A stretch of DNA of 11,700 nt. Source: Ruminiclostridium sp. (GTDB taxonomy: Bacteria > Bacillota_A > Clostridia > Oscillospirales > Oscillospiraceae). Of the stretch, positions 5,817 through 11,700 are shown in pieces. Location: contig JAFXCU010000008.1 in NCBI GenBank assembly GCA_017521345.1, positions 1-11,700 on the forward strand, written 5' to 3'. Under the pieces are notes generated by a model. That model saw nothing but the letters and a program-made list of their open reading frames with translations, made no database searches and was not told the DNA's origin. Both the position numbers and the translations under genes were made by a program. Positions within the stretch are counted from its first letter, which is position 1, and each line of letters begins with the position of its first letter.

Positions 5817-7088
5817 ATGACCGTCACCATACAGCCGGGTGCCATCTCCGGCACCATCCGGGCCATTCCCTCCAAGTCGGCCGCCCACCGGCTCCTCATC
5901 TGCGCCGCCCTGGCGGACAAGCCCACCCATGTGTTCTGCGAGAAGGAATCCCAGGACATCGCCGCCACCGTCCGGTGCCTCCAGGGTCTGGGGGCCTCCA
6001 TCTGGCAGGAGGGCGGGGCCTACCGAGTGGTCCCCATCCATCGGGAGCGGATTCCCCAGTCCTGCACCCTGGACTGCGGAGAGAGCGGCTCCACCCTCCG
6101 CTTCATGGTCCCTGTGGTCTGTGCCCTGGGTGTGACCGCCACCTTCCAGATGGCCGGCCGTCTGGCTCAGCGGCCTATGGAACCCCTGGCCACCCAGCTC
6201 CGGGAGCATGGCTGCACCATCACCCACAAGCCTGACCAGGACCGGATGGAGGTCTCCGGCCATCTCCGGCCCGGCACCTTCACCATCCCCGGCAACGTGT
6301 CCTCCCAGTTCATCACCGGCCTGCTCTTCGCCCTGCCCCTGCTGGACGGGGAAAGCACCCTGGTGGTGGAAGGGGAGCTGGAGTCCAAGGGCTATGTGGA
6401 CATGACCCTCAGCGCCCTCCAGACCTTCGGCATCACCCCGCCCAAGACCGACGACCGCTGGATGGTTTCCCCCAGCACTTACGCCAGCCCCGGCACCCTC
6501 CAGGTGGAAGGGGACTGGTCCAACGCTGCCCCCTGGCTGTGCATGGGCATCCTGGGCGGCCAGGGCATCACCGTGGAGGGCATGGATCCCCAGTCCCTCC
6601 AGGGGGACAAGGGAGTCTGCGAGGTCCTGGCCCGGATGGGCGGCCTCATCAGCGGCCAGGACAATGCCATCTCTGCCAAGCCCGGTGCTTTGGCCCCCAC
6701 CATCATTGACGCCCGGAATATCCCCGACCTGGTGCCCGTCCTGGCGGCGGCCGCTGCCACTGCACCCGGCGAGACCCGGGTAGAGGGGGCTGCCCGCCTG
6801 CGGATCAAGGAGTCCGACCGGCTGATGACCACCCGCCAGACCCTGAACGCCCTGGGGGGCGACGTGGAGGAGACCGAGGACGGCCTCATCATCCGGGGCA
6901 AGCCCCAGCTTTCCGGCGGCACCGTGGATGCCCAGGGGGATCACCGCATCGCCATGCTGGCGGCGGTGGCCTCTGTGGTCTGCACCGGTCCCGTGACCAT
7001 CACGGGGGCCGAGGCCATCCGGAAGTCCTACCCCACCTTCTGGCAGGAACTGCGGGACCTGGGGAAGGAAGTTGCCGAAGAGCCTTGA
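5817..7088 (+). CDS. aroA: 3-phosphoshikimate 1-carboxyvinyltransferase (EPSP synthase)
   Basis: Transfers enolpyruvyl from PEP to shikimate-3-phosphate. The 423 residues show the two-domain family motifs: SKSAAHR (19-25), CGESGSTLRF (87-96), RLAQRPMEPL (115-124), NVSSQFITGLL (160-170), NIPD (301-304) with the catalytic Asp, RIKESDR (329-335) and GDHRIAM (374-380). The segment equivalent to E. coli GNAGTAMRP reads GESGSTLRF, so the position of E. coli Pro101 holds Phe. The start is ATG 5817, three bases after aroB, with a G-rich SD (AAAGGGG, 5801-5807). A 56-base gap follows, containing a likely internal promoter. Confidence 0.95.
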   Translation: MTVTIQPGAISGTIRAIPSKSAAHRLLICAALADKPTHVFCEKESQDIAATVRCLQGLGASIWQEGGAYRVVPIHRERIPQSCTLDCGESGSTLRFMVPVVCALGVTATFQMAGRLAQRPMEPLATQLREHGCTITHKPDQDRMEVSGHLRPGTFTIPGNVSSQFITGLLFALPLLDGESTLVVEGELESKGYVDMTLSALQTFGITPPKTDDRWMVSPSTYASPGTLQVEGDWSNAAPWLCMGILGGQGITVEGMDPQSLQGDKGVCEVLARMGGLISGQDNAISAKPGALAPTIIDARNIPDLVPVLAAAAATAPGETRVEGAARLRIKESDRLMTTRQTLNALGGDVEETEDGLIIRGKPQLSGGTVDAQGDHRIAMLAAVASVVCTGPVTITGAEAIRKSYPTFWQELRDLGKEVAEEP

Positions 7089-7113
7089 CGGGAGGGGCTT
7101 CCTGCATCATAAT
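7085..7113 (+). promoter_or_regulatory. Probable internal promoter upstream of aroC
   Basis: TTGACG (7085-7090), 17-base spacer, CATAAT (7108-7113), in the largest gap inside the operon. The -35 overlaps the aroA stop and equals the -35 hexamer of the main promoter. It would drive aroC, pheA, aroE-aroK and aroQ without the attenuator. Confidence 0.5.
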
Positions 7114-7144
7114 GTAAAGATACTAACCATATGAGGAAAAAGAC

Positions 7145-8236
7145 ATGAGCAGTATCTACCACGGTCAGCTGACCGTTACCATATTCGGCCAGTCCCACGC
7201 CCCCGGCATCGGGGTCACCGTGGACGGCATCCCTGCCGGGGAACGGGTGGACCTGGAGGAACTCCAGGCCTTCCTGGCCCGGCGAGCCCCTGGGGGCAAT
7301 GCCTGGTCCACCACCCGGAAGGAGGGGGACGTGCCGGAGTTCCTGTCCGGCCTGGCCGACGGGATGACCTGCGGCGCCCCCCTGGCCGCTGTCATCCGCA
7401 ACACCAACACCCGGAGCAAGGACTACTCCAATCTGAAGGACATCCCCCGGCCCGGCCACGCCGACTACACTGCCCAGGTGAAGTATGGCGGCTTCCAGGA
7501 CGTGGCGGGGGGCGGACACTTCTCCGGCCGCCTCACTGCCCCCCTGTGCATCGCCGGGGGTATCTGCAAGCAGATCCTGGCCCGCCGGGGCATTCACATC
7601 GGAGCCCACATCGCCGCCATCGGCGGCATCCCCGACCGCCCCTACCACCCGGTCTATCTGGAGCTGGAAGACCTCCAGACCCCTGCCGCCAAGGAATTTC
7701 CCGTCCTGGACGAAGGGGCGGGGGAGTGGATGCGGGACCGCATCGCCCAGGTCAAGGCCGAGCAGGACTCCATCGGCGGCGTCATTGAGTGCGGCGTCAT
7801 CGGACTGCCCGTGGGCCTGGGGGACCCCATGCTGGACGGCATGGAGAACCGCATCGCCCGGCTGGTCTTCGCCATCCCCGCCGTGAAGGGCGTGGAGTTC
7901 GGCGCTGGGTTCCAGGTGGCCAACATGCGGGGCAGCCAGAACAACGACCCCTTCTACATGGATGGAGATCAGGTCCGCACCCGCACCAACCACGCCGGGG
8001 GTATCCTGGGAGGCATCACCAACGGCATGCCCCTCATCTTCCGGGCGGCTGTGAAGCCCACCCCCTCCATCAGCCGGGAGCAGGACAGCGTGAGCCTGTC
8101 CCGGAAGGAGGACACCAAGCTGGTCATCCAGGGCCGCCATGACCCCTGCATCGTCCCCCGGGCGGTGCCTGTGGTGGAGGCTGCCGCCGCCATTGCCATT
8201 TACGACGCCCTGCTGGAGCAGGAACGAAGGAGATAA
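7145..8236 (+). CDS. aroC: Chorismate synthase
   Basis: Removes phosphate from EPSP to give chorismate, the last common step, and needs reduced FMN. The 363-residue protein carries FGQSHAPGIGVTVDG (14-28), the family's first signature with the catalytic His (GQSH in place of the usual GESH). RPGHADYTAQVKYG (102-115) and GGGHFSGR (122-129) make the FMN/phosphate site with the second His. The C-terminal GRHDPCIVPRAVPVVEA follows the third signature. The start is ATG 7145 with GAGG (7133-7136) at 8 bases. It is the first gene after the internal gap and possible promoter, and ends six bases before pheA. Confidence 0.95.
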   Translation: MSSIYHGQLTVTIFGQSHAPGIGVTVDGIPAGERVDLEELQAFLARRAPGGNAWSTTRKEGDVPEFLSGLADGMTCGAPLAAVIRNTNTRSKDYSNLKDIPRPGHADYTAQVKYGGFQDVAGGGHFSGRLTAPLCIAGGICKQILARRGIHIGAHIAAIGGIPDRPYHPVYLELEDLQTPAAKEFPVLDEGAGEWMRDRIAQVKAEQDSIGGVIECGVIGLPVGLGDPMLDGMENRIARLVFAIPAVKGVEFGAGFQVANMRGSQNNDPFYMDGDQVRTRTNHAGGILGGITNGMPLIFRAAVKPTPSISREQDSVSLSRKEDTKLVIQGRHDPCIVPRAVPVVEAAAAIAIYDALLEQERRR

Positions 8237-8242
8237 CACCCT

Positions 8243-9391
8243 ATGAGCTTAGCAGAACTGAGAAAAGAGATCGATGCCATCGACGATATCCTGGTCCAGG
8301 CCTTTGCAGACCGGATGGACCTGGTGGCCCAGGTAGCCGAGGAAAAAAAGAAAATCGCCAAGCCCGTTCTGGACAAAGGAAGAGAACGGGACAAGCTGGC
8401 AGATATCGCCTCCAAGCTGCCCCCTGAGCTGGAACAATACGGATACACCCTGTGGAACATGCTCTTTGAGATCAGCCGCAGTTACCAGAGCTCCCTGAAG
8501 CAGGAGCCCTCCACCCTGCGGGTGGAGATCGAGCAGGCCATGGAGGCCACCCCGCCCCTCTTCCCCCCCTCTGCCACCGTGGCCTGCCAGGGCACCGAAG
8601 GGGCCTACGCCCAGCAGGCCTGCGAGAAGGTCTTCAAGCACCCTCAGATCATGTACTTCGGCAGCTTCGACAGTGTCTTCACCGCGGTGGAACAGGGCTT
8701 CTGCCAGTACGGCGTTCTGCCCCTGGAGAACAGCACCGCAGGCTCCGTCACCCAGATCTACGACCTGATGCGGGAGCACCAGTTCAAGATCGTTCGGGCC
8801 ACCCGGCTGAAGATCGACCACAACCTGTTAGCAAAAAAAGGAACAAAAATCGAGGATGTAAAGGAGATCTTCTCCCATCCTCAGGCCATCAGCCAGAGCA
8901 GCACCTTCCTGGAGAAGCTGCGGGCCAAGGGGGTCGTGGTCACCCCCTGCGAGAACACCGCCGTGGCCGCCCAGCGGGTGGCAGAGTCTGACCGGACCGA
9001 CGTGGCGGCCATCAGTTCCTTCCACTGCATGGAGCTCTACGGCCTGGAGCGGCTGGCCGCCGACATCCAGGACCAGGGCAATAACCACACCCGGTTCATC
9101 GTCATCTCCAAGAACCTGGAGATCTACCCCGGGGCGGACAAGACCAGCTTGATGATGGTGGCCCCCCACCGGCCCGGCTCCCTGTACCAGATCCTGGCCC
9201 GGTTCTACACCCTGGGCCTGAACCTCATCAAGCTGGAGAGCCGTCCCCTGCCCAACCGGGACTTTGAGTTCATGTTCTACTTCGACCTGGAGACCTCGGT
9301 CTACTCCGACGAATACATCCGAATGATCGACGACCTGGATACCATCTGCGATGACTTCCAGTATCTGGGCAGCTACAGTGAGGTGATCTGA
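8243..9391 (+). CDS. pheA: Bifunctional chorismate mutase / prephenate dehydratase (P-protein)
   Basis: Converts chorismate to prephenate and then to phenylpyruvate, and is the only chorismate mutase visible here, so TyrA depends on it for prephenate. The 382 residues fall into three parts. Residues 1-90 are an AroQ-type helical mutase (LRKEIDAIDDILVQAFADRM and the downstream KxxxxR region). Residues 110-290 are the dehydratase, with GTEGAYAQQA, LENSTAG (161-167), SHPQAI (211-216) and NHTRF (281-285), the TRF motif. Residues 300-382 are an ACT domain with HRPGSL (309-314) and ESRP (332-335), the phenylalanine feedback site. The start is ATG 8243 after AAGGAG (8227-8232). Its TGA overlaps the aroE ATG by one base. 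Confidence 0.96.
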   Translation: MSLAELRKEIDAIDDILVQAFADRMDLVAQVAEEKKKIAKPVLDKGRERDKLADIASKLPPELEQYGYTLWNMLFEISRSYQSSLKQEPSTLRVEIEQAMEATPPLFPPSATVACQGTEGAYAQQACEKVFKHPQIMYFGSFDSVFTAVEQGFCQYGVLPLENSTAGSVTQIYDLMREHQFKIVRATRLKIDHNLLAKKGTKIEDVKEIFSHPQAISQSSTFLEKLRAKGVVVTPCENTAVAAQRVAESDRTDVAAISSFHCMELYGLERLAADIQDQGNNHTRFIVISKNLEIYPGADKTSLMMVAPHRPGSLYQILARFYTLGLNLIKLESRPLPNRDFEFMFYFDLETSVYSDEYIRMIDDLDTICDDFQYLGSYSEVI

Positions 9392-10623
9392 TGAAATGCT
9401 GACTGCTGGGGGAGAAGCTGGGCCACAGCTATTCTCCCGAACTCCACGCCTTCTTTGGCGACTACTCCTATGAGCTCTTCGAGGTGCCCCAGGACCAGCT
9501 GGGAGACTTCCTGCGGACGGGGGACTTCCACGGTCTGAACGTGACCATCCCCTACAAGACCGCCATCATCCCCGTGTGCGACTACCTGACTGAGACCGCC
9601 CGGACCATCGGCAGTGTAAACACCGTGGTCCGCCAGCCTGACGGCTCCCTTCTGGGCCACAACACCGACGCCGCCGGGTTCGAGGGCATGGTCTGGAAGA
9701 GCCGCATCCGCATCCTGGGCCGCAAATGCCTGGTGCTGGGCTCCGGCGGAGCCAGTCTGGCCGTTCAGTATGTGCTCAACAAGCTGGGGGCCAGCGAGGT
9801 GGTGGTCATCTCCCGGTCCGGCGAGAACAACTACGACAACCTGGAGATCCATTCGGACGCCTCGGTGATCGTCAACGCCACTCCCGTGGGTATGTACCCC
9901 AACACCGGCGTATCCCCGGTGGACCTGCGCCTCTTCCCCCAGTGTGAGGGCGTCCTGGACCTGATCTACAATCCTGCCCGTACCGCCCTAATGCAGCAGG
10001 CAGAAAAGTTAAACATCCCCACTCTGGGCGGTCTGTATATGCTGGTGGAGCAGGCCCGGTGTGCCAGCCAGCTCTTCACCGGCCGTACCGTCCCCGCCAT
10101 CCGCTCCAAGGAGGCTTACAGCGCCCTGAACAGCCAGAAAGAGAATCGCATCCTCATCGGTATGCCCGGCTCCGGCAAGTCCACCGTGGGCCAGGAGCTG
10201 GCCGCCCTGCTGGACCGTCCCTTCGTGGACTGCGATGTGGAGATCGAGAAGGCCCTGGGCATGACCTGCGCCGACTACATCCTCTCTGCCGGTGAGGCCG
10301 CCTTCCGGGCCAAGGAGAGCGAGGTCCTGGCCCAGCTGGGCAAGATGTCCGGCATGGTCATTGCCACCGGCGGCGGCTGCGTCACCCGGTGGGAGAACTA
10401 CACCCACCTCCACCAGAATGGCACCATGATCTTCCTGGAGCGGGAGCTGTCCAAGATGCCCAAGAAGGGCCGCCCCCTGTCCCTGCGTGGGAACCTCCAG
10501 GATATGTACACCATCCGCCTGCCCATGTACCGCCGGTTTGCCGACATCATCGTCCAGAACGACGGTACGGTGGAAGAGGTGGCCCGAAAAGTGGAGGAAG
10601 CTTATGAACATTTTAGTGATTAA
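9391..10623 (+). CDS. aroE-aroK: Shikimate dehydrogenase-shikimate kinase fusion with in-frame TGA at codon 4
   Basis: The AroE part reduces 3-dehydroshikimate with NADPH; the AroK part phosphorylates shikimate. ATG 9391 has GAGG (9380-9383) at 7 bases and overlaps the pheA stop, but codons read ATG AAA TGC TGA before the conserved LLGEKLGHSYSP. The fourth codon is normally Gly in this motif (GGA to TGA would be one change). Numbering through the stop, AroE has NVTIPYK with catalytic K56, GHNTDAAGF with D93, the NADP loop GSGGAS and GGLYMLVEQA. After a short linker (about 238-252), AroK begins with Walker A GMPGSGKST (257-265), then VIATGGGCV, the RPL lid and MYRRFAD. Alternative starts are CTG 9403/9406 or GTG 9484; the last drops the shikimate-binding SYSP motif. 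AroK looks intact. Confidence 0.85.
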
Positions 10624-11041
10624 CGGCCCCAACCTGAACATGCTGGGGATCCGGGAGCCCGACCTCTACGGAAAGGCCGACTACGCCGCCCTGGTGAAGC
10701 TGGTGGAGGATACCTGTGCCCAAGAGGGGATCCAGGTGGAGATCTTCCAGTCCAACCATGAGGGGGCCATCGTGGACAAGATCCAGGAGGCCTATGGGAA
10801 GAAGGACGGCATCGTCATCAACCCCGCCGCCTACACCCACACCAGCGTGGCCATTCTGGATGCATTGAAGGCGGTCTCCCTGCCTGCGGTGGAGATCCAC
10901 ATCTCCGACGTGTCCCAGCGGGAGGACTTCCGCCAGGTGTCCTATGCGGGCATGGCCTGTGTCAAGACCTTCATGGGTCTGGGGCTGGAGGGCTACCGCC
11001 AGGCTATCCTGTATTTGAAGGAATACTTAGAAAAACAGTGA
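10604..11041 (+). CDS. aroQ: 3-dehydroquinate dehydratase, type II
   Basis: Dehydrates 3-dehydroquinate to 3-dehydroshikimate, filling the step between AroB and AroE. The 145-residue protein is full length for the small dodecameric type II family. It has NGPNLNMLGIREPDLYG (7-23) with catalytic Tyr22, QSNHEG (49-54), INPAAYTHTSVAILDAL (72-88) with Asn73, and EIHISDVSQREDFR (97-110) with the conserved His99 and Arg. The start is ATG 10604, inside the last 20 bases of the fusion gene in another frame, with GGAGG at 10592-10596, so it is translationally coupled. Last gene of the operon; a strong terminator follows 21 bases later. Confidence 0.96.
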   Translation: MNILVINGPNLNMLGIREPDLYGKADYAALVKLVEDTCAQEGIQVEIFQSNHEGAIVDKIQEAYGKKDGIVINPAAYTHTSVAILDALKAVSLPAVEIHISDVSQREDFRQVSYAGMACVKTFMGLGLEGYRQAILYLKEYLEKQ

Positions 11042-11062
11042 AACTTATTTAACAATGTGCGC

Positions 11063-11096
11063 AAAAAAAGAGACGCCGTCAGGCGTCTCTTTTTTT
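11063..11096. terminator. Terminator at the end of the aro operon, likely bidirectional
   Basis: Perfect 15-bp stem with arms 11063-11077 and 11082-11096 and loop GTCA. The arms end in runs of A and T, so the structure can end transcription from both sides: the aro operon from the left and the small minus-strand gene from the right. Confidence 0.93.
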
Positions 11097-11104
11097 GAAA
11101 AGGG

Positions 11105-11287
11105 TTATTCTCCGGCTTGGGCTTCCTGCTGGACCTCCTCCACAGCAGCTCGAACTGCTGCTACGACGAAAGCAGAGAAGGTGCAGTCTTTGTTTTTGAT
11201 CAGGTCCTCTACCGAAGCAATCAGGTCATTGGGGAACCGAATGGTCTTGTTGGTCGTTGGCGGGATGGAAGGGATTTTGAAGGCCAT
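11105..11287 (-). CDS. Small ribbon-helix-helix (CopG/Arc-like) DNA-binding protein
   Basis: A 60-residue protein read leftwards from the ATG whose complement is 11285-11287, with SD GAGG (complement of 11297-11300) at 9 bases. Residues 11-50 fit a ribbon-helix-helix fold: the beta strand TNKTIRFP, helix DLIASVEDLIKN, a short turn (KDCTF) and helix SAFVVAAVRAAVEEV. Such proteins bind operators as dimers and often act as repressors or antitoxins. No toxin is recognised beside it. It diverges from a 55-residue unknown gene, and a palindrome lies in the shared upstream region, its likely binding site. It ends eight bases from the aro terminator. A longer minus-strand frame to 11560 runs through the divergent gene and is rejected. 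Confidence 0.78.
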   Translation of the reverse strand: MAFKIPSIPPTTNKTIRFPNDLIASVEDLIKNKDCTFSAFVVAAVRAAVEEVQQEAQAGE

Positions 11288-11337
11288 AGGGATACACCTC
11301 GCAATACAATTATCTTGCAAACAGTGTATCTGGAGTT

Positions 11338-11365
11338 TTTGTAGAAATATGCATTGCAAACGCAA
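11338..11365 (-). promoter_or_regulatory. Possible promoter of the ribbon-helix-helix gene
   Basis: On the minus strand, TTGCGT (complement of 11360-11365), 16-base spacer, TACAAA (complement of 11338-11343). It is a weak match, supported mainly by its position and by its overlap with the palindrome at 11347-11372. Confidence 0.3.
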
Positions 11366-11372
11366 TGCATAT
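11347..11372. repeat. Palindrome in the divergent promoter region
   Basis: ATATGCATTGC (11347-11357) and its exact complement GCAATGCATAT (11362-11372), separated by AAAC. TTGCAAAC within it recurs at 11315-11322. It lies between the -35 and -10 of the plus-strand promoter and overlaps the possible minus-strand promoter, so it reads as an operator rather than a terminator (no T run). Confidence 0.7.
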
Positions 11373-11382
11373 GGGCTATACT
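11354..11382 (+). promoter_or_regulatory. Promoter of the 55-residue protein gene
   Basis: TTGCAA (11354-11359), 17-base spacer, TATACT (11377-11382). The predicted start near 11389 would leave a very short leader beginning at the SD GAGG (11390-11393). The spacer holds most of the palindrome. Confidence 0.55.
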
Positions 11383-11401
11383 TTCTCCTGAGGTGATATG
11401 C

Positions 11402-11569
11402 GTGCCAGATTATAAAGAAATGTATTTGACGCTGTTTCGGGCAACGGAGGATGCGGTCAGAACTTTGATCGCGGCGCAGCGTGCCTGTGAGGAAGCCTAT
11501 CTCTCCTCTCCGGAAGTTGAATTGCTGGTAGTGGAGAATCTCAACGAAGAGAAGGATCAAGAGAGGTGA
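11402..11569 (+). CDS. Small uncharacterised acidic protein
   Basis: 55 residues from GTG 11402, with GAGG (11390-11393) at 8 bases; the ATG at 11398 reads only five codons before a stop, and an in-frame ATG at 11429 would be nine codons shorter. The protein is mostly helical (YKEMYLTLFRATEDAVRTLIAAQRACEEAYLSS) with an acidic tail, and has no signal peptide or membrane segment. I do not recognise a function. Its own promoter, a good SD and a terminator directly after the stop support it as a real gene. It diverges from the ribbon-helix-helix gene and may be controlled by it. Confidence 0.7.
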   Translation: MPDYKEMYLTLFRATEDAVRTLIAAQRACEEAYLSSPEVELLVVENLNEEKDQER

Positions 11570-11602
11570 AAAAGCAGAGCCGAATATCGGCTCTGCTTTT
11601 TT
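11570..11602. terminator. Terminator after the small gene, likely bidirectional
   Basis: GCAGAGCCGA (11574-11583) pairs with TCGGCTCTGC (11587-11596) around ATA. It is extended by AAAA/TTTT and followed by two more T. It begins at the stop codon of the small gene and can also serve the minus-strand gene coming from the right. Confidence 0.88.
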
Positions 11603-11621
11603 GCACTGTTCATCATAAATG

Positions 11622-11700
11622 TCATTCTTTTATTCTTTCCCGAATGTAACTTTCCAGGAAGTCCACGGTGCGGTCGATGCCCATGGGGGTGGAGCTGATG
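11622..11700 (-). CDS. C-terminal end of an unidentified minus-strand protein
   Basis: Only the last 25 codons are in the window; the stop is the complement of 11622-11624. The visible residues, STPMGIDRTVDFLESYIRER and a short tail, look like a C-terminal helix of a soluble enzyme. GC-rich third positions like those of the aro genes and the terminator 20 bases beyond support a real gene. The fragment is too short to name. An aminotransferase would complete the pathway, but nothing here shows one. Confidence 0.6.
   Translation of the reverse strand, partial: ISSTPMGIDRTVDFLESYIRERIKE

Noticed and set aside
5004..6944. 646-codon minus-strand open frame opposite aroB/aroA, and similar long antisense frames at 118-873, 2936-3823, 3949-4959 and 7028-8239
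   Set aside because: These are shadows of GC-rich genes, with low-complexity Gly/His/Gln-rich products and no family motifs.
9400..9402. UGA reassigned to Gly, or selenocysteine
   Set aside because: TGA ends hisF, aroF, tyrA, pheA and others normally. The expected residue is Gly, not Cys/Sec, and no insertion element can be argued from this sequence.
11105..11560. 151-codon minus-strand version of the ribbon-helix-helix gene
   Set aside because: The extra 91 residues are antisense to the divergent small gene and cross the palindrome; the internal ATG at 11287 has an SD and gives a typical small protein.

Overview
The window is a high-GC stretch with Firmicutes-type signals: strong AGGAGG-like ribosome binding sites, TTGACA/TATAAT-type promoters, U-tailed intrinsic terminators and a type I-beta DAHP synthase. 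Gene content and style suggest a gut clostridium of the Oscillospirales kind. That placement is inference; no marker gene is present. TGA serves as an ordinary stop in several genes here.

Region 1 (1-1125) is the end of a histidine operon: the 3' part of hisF, then hisIE, closed by a terminator at 1093-1125. The 460-base gap after hisIE has no gene but is filled by ten consecutive hairpins (917-1327). Region 2 (1314-2624) is a MarR-family regulator followed by a YczE/YitT-like membrane protein. The same 18-base sequence lies just before each gene and is the likely MarR operator.

Region 3 (2652-11096) is one long aromatic amino acid operon: aroF (DAHP synthase), tyrA, aroB, aroA, aroC, pheA, an aroE-aroK fusion and aroQ. 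Together they carry PEP and erythrose-4-phosphate through shikimate and chorismate to prephenate, then to phenylpyruvate and 4-hydroxyphenylpyruvate. Only the final aminotransferase is missing, and there are no trp genes. The operon is preceded by a strong promoter and a 299-base leader. The leader encodes a 22-residue peptide with a Phe/Tyr run (FYAYYYF) and then a strong intrinsic terminator. This is the layout of ribosome-mediated attenuation sensing exactly the two end products of the operon. A probable second promoter sits before aroC. The aroE part of the fusion has an in-frame TGA at codon 4, directly after a well-placed start.

Region 4 (11097-11700) is a small, lower-GC cassette: a divergent pair made of a ribbon-helix-helix protein (minus strand) and a 55-residue unknown protein (plus strand). 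They share a promoter region with an 11-bp-arm palindrome, and terminators flank the pair. The 3' end of an unrecognised minus-strand gene closes the window.
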